A stretch of DNA of 64,000 bases from the NCBI GenBank assembly GCA_003477405.1, contig QUDE01000002.1:62001-126000 (forward strand). The letters are read 5' to 3'. The first letter of the stretch is position 1. Every line of letters starts with the position of its first letter. The notes below the pieces were generated by a model. That model did not search any database, was not told the DNA's origin, and worked only from the letters and a program-made list of their open reading frames with translations. The DNA is from Ruminococcaceae bacterium AM07-15 (GTDB lineage Bacteria > Bacillota > Clostridia > Oscillospirales > Butyricicoccaceae). A program made the position numbers and the translations under genes. This document shows, piece after piece, positions 25,882 through 34,072 of the stretch.

Positions 25882-27567
25882 TTAGAACAGGCCGGAGATC
25901 TTGCCGGCTTCGTCCACATCGATGTGTTCGGCAGCCGGGACTTTGGGCAGGCCGGGCAAAGTCATGATATCGCCGGTAAGGGCCACGGCAAAGCCGGCTC
26001 CGGCGGAGATCTTCACATTGCGTACCGTGATCTTGAAGCCCTGGGGACGGCCCTTTTTCTTCTGGTCGTCGGAGAGGGAATATTGGGTCTTGGCCATGCA
26101 CACCGGCACATGAGCAAATCCCATTTCTTCGATCTGGCGGATCTGCTTTTTGGCGGCGGGGAGAATGTCCACTCCGTCGGCGCCGTAGATGGTTTTGGCA
26201 ATGGTCTCGATCTTTTGAGCGATGCCCATTTCATCGGGATAGGTGAACTGGAAGTGGGACAGATCGGCGGTGTCGATGAGCTTGAGCACCTCGCGGGCCA
26301 GCTCTTCGCCGCCTTCGCCGCCCTTGGCCCACACCTGGGACAGGGCCACATGGACGCCCATCTCCCGGCACTTCTGCTCCACCAGTTCCAGCTCTTTCTG
26401 GGTGTCGGTGGGGAAGGCGTTGATGGCCACCACAGCAGGCAGGTTCCAGACCTTGGTCACATTTTCAATGTGCTTGAGCAGGTTGGGCAGACCCTTTTCC
26501 AGAGCTTCCAGATTTTCTTCGTTCAGATCGGCCTTATCCACGCCGCCGTGGCTCTTCAGGGCCCGGACGGTGGCCACGATGACCACGCAGGAGGGAACAA
26601 AGCCCGCCATGCGGCACTTGATGTCCAGGAACTTCTCCGCACCCAGGTCGGCGCCGAAGCCGGCTTCGGTGACGGCGTAATCGCCCAGTTTCAAAGCCAT
26701 GCGGGTGGCTGTGATGCTGTTGCAGCCGTGGGCGATGTTGGCAAAGGGGCCGCCGTGGATAAAGGCGGGGGTCTTTTCCAGAGTCTGCACCAGGTTGGGC
26801 TTGAGGGCGTCTTTCAACAGAGCGGTCATGGCGCCTTCGGCCTTCAGATCGTGGGCGGTGACGGCCTGTCCGGAGTAGGTGTAGCCGATGATGATCCGGC
26901 CCAGCCGGGCTTTCAGATCCAGAATGTCGGAGGACAGGCACAGAGCGGCCATAACTTCCGAGGCCACGGTGATGTCATAGCCATCCTCACGGGGCATGCC
27001 GTTGGCTTTGCCGCCCAGGCCGTCGGTGATGAAGCGAAGCTGCCGGTCGTTCATATCCACGCAGCGGCGCCAGGTAATCCGGCGGGGGTCGATCTGCAGG
27101 GCATTGCCCTGGTAGATATGGTTGTCGATCATAGCGGCCAGCAGGTTATTGGCTGCACCGATGGCGTGGAAGTCGCCGGTGAAGTGGAGGTTGATGTCCT
27201 CCATAGGCACCACCTGAGCATAACCGCCGCCAGCAGCGCCGCCTTTCACGCCGAACACAGGCCCCAGAGAAGGCTCACGCAGGGCGATAACCACCTTTTT
27301 GCCCAGGCGATGAAGAGCATCGCCCAGACCAACGGTGGTAGTGGTTTTGCCTTCGCCAGCCGGGGTGGGGTTGATGGCGGTAACCAAAATCAGCTTGCCA
27401 TTGGGGGTATCTTTATATTTGGTTTTCAGAAGGTTGTAATCCACCTTCGCTTTGTATTTTCCGTAATACTCCAGCTCGTCTTCGGTCAGGCCGATGGATG
27501 CGGCGATCTGCCCGATGGGAGCCATAGTGGTCGCTTGTGCGATTTCGATGTCGCTTTTGAAAGCCAT
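25882..27567 (-). CDS. fhs: Formate-tetrahydrofolate ligase
   Basis: A 561-residue formyl-THF synthetase making 10-formyl-THF from formate, THF and [17 protein letters not shown] is the ATP loop; [24 protein letters not shown] and [11 protein letters not shown] are family blocks. It opens the one-carbon cassette fhs-fchA-folD-FNT, i.e. the methyl-branch-type formate assimilation/release route. No formate dehydrogenase or methyl-THF reductase is in the window. ATG 27567 follows GAGGAGG. Confidence 0.97.
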   Translation of the reverse strand: MAFKSDIEIAQATTMAPIGQIAASIGLTEDELEYYGKYKAKVDYNLLKTKYKDTPNGKLILVTAINPTPAGEGKTTTTVGLGDALHRLGKKVVIALREPSLGPVFGVKGGAAGGGYAQVVPMEDINLHFTGDFHAIGAANNLLAAMIDNHIYQGNALQIDPRRITWRRCVDMNDRQLRFITDGLGGKANGMPREDGYDITVASEVMAALCLSSDILDLKARLGRIIIGYTYSGQAVTAHDLKAEGAMTALLKDALKPNLVQTLEKTPAFIHGGPFANIAHGCNSITATRMALKLGDYAVTEAGFGADLGAEKFLDIKCRMAGFVPSCVVIVATVRALKSHGGVDKADLNEENLEALEKGLPNLLKHIENVTKVWNLPAVVAINAFPTDTQKELELVEQKCREMGVHVALSQVWAKGGEGGEELAREVLKLIDTADLSHFQFTYPDEMGIAQKIETIAKTIYGADGVDILPAAKKQIRQIEEMGFAHVPVCMAKTQYSLSDDQKKKGRPQGFKITVRNVKISAGAGFAVALTGDIMTLPGLPKVPAAEHIDVDEAGKISGLF

Positions 27568-27606
27568 TGCAGTTTCCTCCTCAAAATCGGATTTGTGTCA
27601 GTTGCC

Positions 27607-27656
27607 GCACAGGATTGGTGTCCTGTGCAAATTGCCTATTTCCACTTTGTATTATA
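27607..27656 (-). promoter_or_regulatory. fhs promoter -10 and leader hairpin
   Basis: Minus strand: perfect -10 TATAAT at 27651-27656 with a weak -35 (TTCCGT at 27674-27679). The leader folds into GCACAGGA-CACCAA-TCCTGTGC (27607-27628) before the ribosome site. It does not match the THF riboswitch consensus as I recall it. Confidence 0.45.
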
Positions 27657-27660
27657 TACT

Positions 27661-27964
27661 ATTTTGGGAAGTGACGGAACAAAAAACTCCGTTAAAACGC
27701 TCACAAATTTGCTTTTTTATTTTTTGAGAATGGGGCGACAGGTAAAAATTGAGAGATTTGCATAAAAAAGGTTTCTTAGTATTATATGATTTCACGAAGA
27801 AAAACAGAGAATTGGCCAGGGAAAAGCCCATTATTTCCGGGAAAAGGCAAAATGAACAAAAATATCGAAAAAAATTCGGCGAATCGGCAAATTGACGAAA
27901 AAATAACGGAAAAGCCGAAGGAAAATATTTAAAAGCCGTACAAACTTTGGACATAAATGCCAGG
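27661..27964. other. AT-rich gap without a gene
   Basis: About 300 bases between the fhs promoter and the candidate RNA. It is A-rich, stop-filled in all frames, with no hairpin followed by a T tract and no recognisable element. Confidence 0.6.
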
Positions 27965-28262
27965 TATACTAAAACCATCGACAGGAAAGCCAGCCAAAGG
28001 CTTTTACATAGAGACTACGGAAAGGAAAGGAGGCGAGGCCGTGTAGAAGAACGAGTCCGAAATGAAACACCATCCACAAAGATAATTCCTCTTACAAACA
28101 TAAATCAATTCCATTGCATGAAAGCATGGACAGCGCAGCCTGATTGCGCTTTATAAATGAAATACCACTGTCTGTTCGCCGGGTGGACGGAATACCGGCC
28201 CGGCGAACGAGACAGATCAAAAAAGGAAGCAGTCCGGCTGATTGACAGCGCGGGCTTTTTTG
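27965..28262 (+). ncRNA. Candidate structured RNA, unassigned
   Basis: TATACT at 27965-27970 could start a transcript near 27977 that ends at a terminator hairpin plus T6 (28230-28262), about 285 nt. Helices that can form include AAAGCC/GGCTTT (27986-28004), CTACGG/CCGTGTAG with a bulge (28014-28046), AGCGCA/TGCGCT (28132-28150), and a long arm CTGTCTGTTCGCCGGG / CCCGGCGAACGAGACAG closing around 28169-28215. No protein frame is convincing; a GTG-TAG start-stop sits behind AAAGGAGG at 28041. I could not match it to tmRNA, RNase P, SRP or 6S RNA by eye. The -35 is weak. Confidence 0.45.
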
Positions 28263-29266
28263 TTGCCGGGCCGGGCGGCGAGCCGCCGCAGGCATCCTCT
28301 CCCTGGCTTGCTGGGCTGCGGGCCTGGGTACTCCGGCTCCGCTGGAAGGAATCAGGGGGAAACAGCCCGGCGAGCGAGACAGATCAAAAAAGGAAGCAGT
28401 CCGGCTGGTTATCAGCGCGGGCTTTTTTGTTGCCGGGCCGGGCGGCGAGCCGCCGCAGGCATCTTCTCCCTGGTTTGCTGGGCTGCGGGCCTGGGTACTC
28501 CGGCTCCGCTGGAAGGAATCAGGGTGAAACAGCCCGGCGAGCGAGACAGATCAAAAAAGGAAGCAGTCCGGCTGGTTATCAGCGCGGGCTTTTTTGTTGC
28601 CGGGCCGGGCGGCGAGCCGCCGCAGGCATCTTCTCCCTGGTTTGCTGGGCTGCGGGCCTGGGTACTCCGGCTCCGCTGGAAGGAATCAGGGTGAAACAGC
28701 CCGGCGAGCGAGACAGATCAAAAAAGGAAGCAGTCCGGCTGGTTATCAGCGCGGGCTTTTTTGTTGCCGGGCCGGGCGGCGAGCCGCCGCAGGCATCTTC
28801 TCCCTGGTTTGCTGGGCTGCGGGCCTGGGTACTCCGGCTCCGCTGGAAGGAATCAGGGTGAAACAGCCCGGCGAGCGAGACAGATCAAAAAAGGAAGCAG
28901 TCCGGCTGGTTATCAGCGCGGGCTTTTTTGTTGCCGGGCCGGGCGGCGAGCCGCCGCAGGCATCTTCTCCCTGGTTTGCTGGGCTGCGGGCCTGGGTACT
29001 CCGGCTCCGCTGGAAGGAATCAGGGTGAAACAGCCCGGCGAGCGAGACAGATCAAAAAAGGAAGCAGTCCGGCTGGTTATCAGCGCGGGCTTTTTTGTTG
29101 CCGGGCCGGGCGGCGAGCCGCCGCAGGCATCTTCTCCCTGGTTTGCTGGGCTGCGGGCCTGGGTACTCCGGCTCCGCTGGAAGGAATCAGGGTGAAACAG
29201 CCCGGCGAGCGAGACAGATCAAAAAAAGGAAGCAGTCCGGCTGGTTGTCAGCACGGGCTTTTTTGT
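28201..29266 (+). repeat. Tandem array, 167-bp period: six full units plus a partial, each with a terminator-like hairpin
   Basis: Unit starts are at 28201, 28368, 28535, 28702, 28869, 29036 and 29203 (partial). Units 2-6 are identical as printed; unit 1 and the partial differ at a few bases. Each unit carries CGGCGAGCGAGACAG, AAAAAAGGAAG, a hairpin CAGTCCGGCTG-loop-CAGCGCGGGC followed by TTTTTTG, then GGCGGCGAGCCGCC and a 3' half-stem GTTTGCTGGGCTG that can pair with CAGCCCGGCGAGC at the next unit boundary. The period is not a multiple of three, so open frames here cycle through all three phases and are not protein repeats. Confidence 0.9.
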
Positions 29267-29297
29267 TGTCTGTTTTTGTTGGCTGTATAAAAAATGC

Positions 29298-29328
29298 TTG
29301 CTTGTGACCCAGCGTCATGATTTATACT
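29298..29328 (+). promoter_or_regulatory. MerR-type promoter with 19-bp spacer
   Basis: TTGCTT (29298-29303), 19-bp spacer, TATACT (29323-29328). The spacer holds a TGAC-N5-GTCA dyad (29305-29317), the geometry MerR-family proteins use when they untwist an overlong spacer. Confidence 0.6.
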
Positions 29329-29347
29329 GCATGCAGGAGGTGGAAGA

Positions 29348-30154
29348 ATGGAAATGGAAAAAGCCATTCCCACAGGGTATATGACAGTGGGACAGGTGGC
29401 AAGAAAAATGGATGTGACCGTGCGCACCTTGCAGCACTATGACCGGGAGGGGCTTTTGTCGCCTACCGCCATCAGCGCTGGAGGCCGTCGGCTTTATACA
29501 GACAAAGACATCGTGCTGCTGCATCAGATCCTGGCCATGCGGCATTTGGGGTTTTCCTTAAAAGATATCAAAGATCGATTGCCGAAATTGGAAACACCGG
29601 AGCAGGTGGCCTGCGCTTTGGAGGAGCAAGCGGGGGAGATTGAGCAAAAGATCCGCAGCCTCGGCCAGGCGCTTCAGGAAATCCAGGCCCTGCGCCAGGA
29701 AGTGCTGCAAATGGGCAAAGTGGATTTTGCAAAATACGCCGATATTGTGGTCAACCTTCAAATGGGAAATGAGTTTTACTGGCTCATCAAGCATTTTGAC
29801 CAGGATACATTGGGACATATCCGCAATCGTTTTGATCAAAAAAGTGGTCTGGAATTTATCCAAACCTTCCTTACCCTCCAGGAACGGGCGGTGAAGCTGG
29901 GAAAACAAGGGGTCGCGCCCCAAAGCCCGGAAGGTCAGGCTTTTGCCAGAGAATATTGGGACATGATCACCCGTTTTACCGGCGGGGACTGGAGCCTTTT
30001 GCCCAAGCTGGAACAGATGGGACATCTGGAAGGGACCGATCCGGCCTGGAAGGAGCGGCAGGAGCAGGCCAATGAATTTGTAGGACCGGCGCTGGAGGCC
30101 TATTTTTCTGCCTTGGGTGTGGACCCCTTTTCCCAGACAGGAGAAAAAGCATGA
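29348..30154 (+). CDS. MerR-family regulator (TipAL-like)
   Basis: A 268-residue regulator. The N-terminal winged helix (MTVGQVARKMDVTVRTLQHYDREGLL, in part) is followed by a long coiled-coil dimerisation helix (about 85-125) and a C-terminal TipAS-like helical ligand domain. Such proteins sense hydrophobic drugs or peptides and activate efflux genes. It sits in one operon with an ABC exporter, overlapping the ATPase start by 4 bases. Its own promoter has the MerR layout. Confidence 0.88.
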   Translation: MEMEKAIPTGYMTVGQVARKMDVTVRTLQHYDREGLLSPTAISAGGRRLYTDKDIVLLHQILAMRHLGFSLKDIKDRLPKLETPEQVACALEEQAGEIEQKIRSLGQALQEIQALRQEVLQMGKVDFAKYADIVVNLQMGNEFYWLIKHFDQDTLGHIRNRFDQKSGLEFIQTFLTLQERAVKLGKQGVAPQSPEGQAFAREYWDMITRFTGGDWSLLPKLEQMGHLEGTDPAWKERQEQANEFVGPALEAYFSALGVDPFSQTGEKA

Positions 30155-30963
30155 AGGCCATCCAAGTGGAAAAGCTGCGGAAAAGCTATGGGCCCCATGA
30201 AGTGCTTCGAGGGTTGGATCTGACGGTGGAGCAGGGGGAAGTTTTTGCTCTGCTGGGGGTGAATGGCGCCGGAAAAACCACGGCTCTGGAGTGCATCCAG
30301 GGTCTGCGTTCCTATGAGGAAGGGCAGGTTTGGGTGAATGGGCGGATGGGCGTTCAGCTGCAATCGGCCAGCCTGCCGTTTTCCATCCGGGCCATGGAGG
30401 CCCTTTCATTGTTTGCCCGGTGGAATGGAACAAGAGTGGAGCCAGGACTGCTGGAAACACTGGGCATCCATGAACTGGGAAAGCAGCTCTATGGCAAACT
30501 GTCTCCAGGACAAAAACAAAGATTGCATCTGGCCTTGGCGCTGGTAGGGAACCCGGACATTCTTTTCCTGGATGAACCCACAGCAGGACTGGATGTGCAG
30601 GGACGCATGGCGCTGCGCAAACTGATGGAACAACTCAAACAGCAGGGCAAAACGGTGGTACTCACCAGCCATGACATGGGAGAAGTGGAAAATTTGTGTG
30701 ATGCTTTGGCCATCTTGGCAAAGGGAAAGGTGGTGTTTGCCGGTACGCCTCAGCAGCTTCGGCAGCAGGAGGGACGGGCGAACAAGGTTATTTTGCACAC
30801 CGATGGAGAGGCCATTTCTTTTTCGGCGGAAGATCTGGGGAGAGATCTGCTTTCTCAGCTGGAACTGTGCCGGGACGCAGGGCAAAAAGTCCTGGATATC
30901 CAGGTGGAACGGGACTCTTTGGAACGGTGTTTTCTCCGGCTGACAAAGGAGGAAAACAGATGA
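30151..30963 (+). CDS. ABC transporter ATP-binding protein
   Basis: A 270-residue ATPase of the drug/lantibiotic exporter type. Walker A GVNGAGKTT (about 37-45), an altered signature KLSPGQKQRL instead of LSGGQ, Walker B LFLDEPTAGLD and the switch TSHDMGE. Coupled to the regulator before it and the permease after it (4-base overlaps on both sides). Confidence 0.92.
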   Translation: MKAIQVEKLRKSYGPHEVLRGLDLTVEQGEVFALLGVNGAGKTTALECIQGLRSYEEGQVWVNGRMGVQLQSASLPFSIRAMEALSLFARWNGTRVEPGLLETLGIHELGKQLYGKLSPGQKQRLHLALALVGNPDILFLDEPTAGLDVQGRMALRKLMEQLKQQGKTVVLTSHDMGEVENLCDALAILAKGKVVFAGTPQQLRQQEGRANKVILHTDGEAISFSAEDLGRDLLSQLELCRDAGQKVLDIQVERDSLERCFLRLTKEENR

Positions 30964-31664
30964 AGGGATTGTTTTATGGTGTCCTATTGCAGTGGAAGAT
31001 GGATCTTCGCAGCAAAACCATGCTGATTGCCTGCTACCTGGTGCCGCTGGCCTTTTTTGCTTTGATGGGAGGCATTTTTGTCTCCATTATGCCGGAGAGC
31101 CGGCAGACTCTGACCCAGACCATGACAGTGTTCGCCATTTCCATGGGAGCTCTGATTGGCTTGCCGCCCACATTGGTGGAGTTTTATGGAAGCGATATCC
31201 GTAAAGTGTATCAGGTCAGCGGCATTCCAGGATGGGTGGGGTTTGTTTTGGCCCTGCTGTCGGCCTTCTGTCATCTTTTGCTCATGAGTGTGTTGCTACT
31301 TGGCCTTTCGTTTGTTTGTTTTGGCGGGGAAATTCCTCAAAATTTGCAGGAGTATGTGCTGGCTTTGATCTTGCTGCTCCTGGCTTCTTTGCTCATGGCC
31401 GGCGTGGTGGGACTGGGTGTCAAGGATCAGGCCAAAACCTCGTTGTTTTCCATTTTGCTTTTCCTGCCTTCCATCTTGCTGTCGGGGGTCTTTTTCCCGG
31501 CTGAGCTGCTGTCTCCCGTTTTGGAAGGCGTGGGAAAATGTTTTCCCGCCTTCTGGGGCAGCCGTTTGCTGATGGGTGGATTTCATTGGACGGATATCTT
31601 GCCTCTTGCAGGGCTTCTGTTTTCATATGGCGGCCTTTGTATGCTGCTGCTGAAAAAGAGCTGA
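30960..31664 (+). CDS. ABC-2-type permease
   Basis: A 234-residue membrane protein with six predicted helices. The family hallmark is the late LLFLPSILLSGVFFPAELLS segment of ABC-2 exporters. It pairs with the ATPase directly upstream. The likely function is export of a drug or peptide under MerR control; substrate unknown. Confidence 0.85.
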   Translation: MKGLFYGVLLQWKMDLRSKTMLIACYLVPLAFFALMGGIFVSIMPESRQTLTQTMTVFAISMGALIGLPPTLVEFYGSDIRKVYQVSGIPGWVGFVLALLSAFCHLLLMSVLLLGLSFVCFGGEIPQNLQEYVLALILLLLASLLMAGVVGLGVKDQAKTSLFSILLFLPSILLSGVFFPAELLSPVLEGVGKCFPAFWGSRLLMGGFHWTDILPLAGLLFSYGGLCMLLLKKS

Positions 31665-31725
31665 GGTATTGTTCTTTGGGATTTTTTCAGAGAATTTCAT
31701 AGAAAAGCAGAAAAACTTCCCATTG

Positions 31726-31757
31726 TTCAGCCAATCGTCACATTTGTGCGGTATACT
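31726..31757 (+). promoter_or_regulatory. Two-component operon promoter with 11-bp direct repeats
   Basis: TTCAG at 31726 and GTCAC at 31737 are spaced 11 bp. TATACT (-10) begins at 31752, 15 bp after the start of the last repeat. There is no good -35, as expected for an activator-dependent promoter. The same architecture recurs at 34003-34045. Confidence 0.6.
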
Positions 31758-31785
31758 GAAAGAAACAACGGAAGGAGGGGTCATT

Positions 31786-32453
31786 ATGCCCCGTCTGCTG
31801 GTGGCGGACGATGAGATGCGCATTCGGGAACTGATCAAAAAATACGCCAAGTTTGAGGGATATGAGGTAGAAGAAGCGGCCGATGGCCTGGAAACTTTGG
31901 AAAAATTCGGCGCAAAGGAATACGATCTGGCGATTTTGGATGTGATGATGCCCGAATTGGACGGTTTTTCCGTTTGCAGGGAAATCCGAAGAAAAAGGCC
32001 TACTCCGGTGATCATGCTGTCGGCCCGGGGAGAGGAATACGACAAGATTCATGGCTTTGAACTGGGCGTGGACGACTATGTGGTCAAGCCTTTTTCCCCT
32101 CGGGAGCTGATGATGCGGGTGGCGGCGGTGCTCAAGCGCACCGGCATGGAGAGAACCCAAAAAGAGCTTTACGAAAAAACGGCCTGCGGGTGGATTTCAC
32201 CAGCCGCCCGGTGTGGCTGGACGAGGAGGAGCTGAGCCTGTCCCCCAAAGAGTACGATCTGCTTTTCTATCTGGTGCGCAATCGGGGCGTGGCCCTCAGC
32301 CGGGAGCGGCTGCTCAACCAGGTGTGGGGGTATGACTTCTACGGGGACGACCGGACGCTGGACACCCATATCAAGCTGCTGCGCCGTACCCTGGGACGCA
32401 TGAGCGGAAATATCGTCACTTTGCGTGGGGTGGGGTATCGATTTGATGAGTAA
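31786..32453 (+). pseudogene. OmpR-family response regulator, frameshifted as printed
   Basis: The receiver domain (Asp8/Asp9, phosphoacceptor Asp52 in LAILDVMMPELDG, then switch residues and VDDYVVKPFSPREL) runs in frame from ATG 31786 but breaks at about 32178. The winged-helix DNA-binding domain (LSLSPKEYDLLFYL, LLNQVWGYDF, RRTLGRM, RGVGYRFDE) continues in the -1 frame to 32453. The switch point is the A6 run at 32174-32179 (GAAAAAAC); one extra A restores ...ELYEKNGLRVDF... and a normal protein of about 222 residues. Options are a sequence error, a real mutation or slippage. The sensor kinase overlaps its end. Confidence 0.85.
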
Positions 32454-33909
32454 AAGACGGCCTCTGACCATCAAATGGAAGTTGTTTTTGTATCTCTGCC
32501 TGTTTGCCGGAGTGCTTCTGCTGCTCCTCTGGCTGCTGCAGATCGTCCTTCTGGAAAGTTTTTACAAGGCTTACAAAGCCCGGGAGATTCAGAAAGCGGC
32601 GGAAACGGTGGAGGAAAACATGGACAACAACCAGATTTCCTCTTTGCTGGAGGAGCTGAGCACGCAGCAGGGAATTGATAGTCTGGTGGCCGATCCCCAT
32701 ACCGGGGAGGTGTTGCAGCATCAGACGGGCCAGCGGCCGGCGTTTCCCATGGAGCCGGAAAAATTGCAGGAGTATTACGAGGAAGCGGTGGAAGCCGGAG
32801 GGATCTTTCTTCACCGGTGGGAAGAGGAACCGGAGCGGCAAAACGATTATCGTCCCAGTGCCTTTCTGGGTGCAGTGCCGCCACGGCGGGAAAAGATGGA
32901 GTCCATCCTCTGCGCCCTGGCTCTTTCTACCAAGGATGGAGACCGTCTGGTGGTGCTCACCAGCGTACTTTCCCCGGTCAGCTCCACTCTGGAAGCGCTG
33001 CGGGCGGAATTTTTGTTTATTTCTCTGTGCCTGGTTTGTTGTTCCTTGGCGCTGGCACTGCTCCTTTCCCGGAAGATCGCCCGGCCCATTGCCCGGCTGA
33101 GCCAGGCAGCCCGGCAGCTGGGGCAAGGGAAATTTGATGTGACCTTCCAAGGAGGCGGTTACCGGGAAGTGGATCAGCTGAGCCACACCCTCACCCAGGC
33201 GGCCCGGCAGCTGGGGCGGCAGGATGATCTGCGCCGGGAGCTTCTGGCCAATGTATCCCACGATCTGCGCACGCCTCTCACCATGATCGTGGGCTATGCC
33301 GAGGTGATCCGGGACCTGCCGGGGGAGAACACCCCGGAGAATATCCAGGTGATCATCGACGAAGCGGCCCGGCTCAGTGATCTGGTCACCGATCTGCTGG
33401 ATCTGAGCAAGCTGCAAGCCCAGGTGCAGCCCATGGAAAAAGGTGTTTTTTGTCTCACCGACAGCGTGCGGGACACCGTGGAGCGATTGCGGAAAATGGT
33501 GGGTGCTGCCGGATATCAGGTGGAGTTTTTCCATGACGGCAATGCCTGGGTGGAGGCCGATGAACTGCGTCTAAGCCAGGTGGTCTATAACCTGGTGGGC
33601 AATGCCATCGCCCACACCGGGGAAGACAAAAAAGTGACTGTGGAGCAGAAAACAGAGCAGGATCAGGTGTACATCCGTGTCACCGACACCGGAGAAGGCA
33701 TTCCGCCGGAGGAGCGGGAGCTGATTTGGGAACGGTATTATCAGAAGAGCAAAAATGGCCACAGACCCCAGACAGGAACCGGCCTGGGGCTGGCCATTGC
33801 CCGGGCCGTGCTGCAGCAGCATGGGGCCGGGTATGGGGTGGAAAGTCAGATGGGGCAGGGGAGCACCTTTTGGTTTTCTCTCCCTGTGGTTTCACCGGAA
33901 CAACAATAA
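32446..33909 (+). CDS. Sensor histidine kinase
   Basis: A 487-residue membrane kinase. TM1 about 12-35, an extracellular sensor region of about 150 residues, TM2 about 188-207, a HAMP domain, the phosphoacceptor helix LLANVSHDLRTPL (His272), then N box NLVGNAIAH, DTGEGIP and GTGLGLAIA ATP-site motifs. It overlaps the regulator by 8 bases. The probable target operon is the polyphosphate/CotH genes just downstream, which share its promoter motif. Confidence 0.93.
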   Translation: MSKRRPLTIKWKLFLYLCLFAGVLLLLLWLLQIVLLESFYKAYKAREIQKAAETVEENMDNNQISSLLEELSTQQGIDSLVADPHTGEVLQHQTGQRPAFPMEPEKLQEYYEEAVEAGGIFLHRWEEEPERQNDYRPSAFLGAVPPRREKMESILCALALSTKDGDRLVVLTSVLSPVSSTLEALRAEFLFISLCLVCCSLALALLLSRKIARPIARLSQAARQLGQGKFDVTFQGGGYREVDQLSHTLTQAARQLGRQDDLRRELLANVSHDLRTPLTMIVGYAEVIRDLPGENTPENIQVIIDEAARLSDLVTDLLDLSKLQAQVQPMEKGVFCLTDSVRDTVERLRKMVGAAGYQVEFFHDGNAWVEADELRLSQVVYNLVGNAIAHTGEDKKVTVEQKTEQDQVYIRVTDTGEGIPPEERELIWERYYQKSKNGHRPQTGTGLGLAIARAVLQQHGAGYGVESQMGQGSTFWFSLPVVSPEQQ

Positions 33910-33911
33910 AG

Positions 33912-33951
33912 AAAAGGCCTTTGGAGACCAAAGCTCCGAAGGCCTTTTTAA
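33912..33951 (+). terminator. Terminator of the two-component operon
   Basis: AAAAGGCCTT...GGAG / CTCC...AAGGCCTTTTT, two bases after the kinase stop. Confidence 0.8.
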
Positions 33952-34002
33952 TGATTGGGTAAAGAGCTGGTAAAGGATGCTTTTACATTTCTTCCCCTAT
34001 TT

Positions 34003-34045
34003 GTCAGACGCCCTTCACCCCATCGTCACACAAAAGGGGTATCCT
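34003..34045 (+). promoter_or_regulatory. Polyphosphate/CotH operon promoter with three 11-bp direct repeats
   Basis: GTCAG (34003), TTCAC (34014) and GTCAC (34025) begin exactly 11 bp apart. The -10 TATCCT starts at 34040, 15 bp after the last repeat start. ATCGTCACA and GGTATnCT are shared with the two-component promoter. Likely binding sites of the OmpR-type regulator. Confidence 0.6.
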
Positions 34046-34072
34046 AGAAAAGCCAATGGAAGGAAAGGAGCG

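Noticed and set aside
27568-27656. THF riboswitch upstream of fhs
   Set aside because: The leader is only about 80 nt, with one simple hairpin; the conserved junction motifs of THF riboswitches are not seen.
28201-29266. CRISPR array
   Set aside because: Repeats are contiguous 167-bp units with no unique spacers, and there are no cas genes nearby.
28157-29307. Overlapping plus-strand open frames across the repeat array (up to 234 codons)
   Set aside because: The 167-bp period shifts frame each unit, the same peptide appears in three phases, ribosome sites are lacking and terminator hairpins sit inside. These are by-products of the repeat.
32170-32190. Canonical -1 programmed frameshift heptamer in the response regulator
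   Set aside because: The zero-frame codons are GAA AAA ACG, so X-XXY-YYZ spacing is not met and no strong downstream stimulator is evident. Only weaker P-site slippage remains possible.
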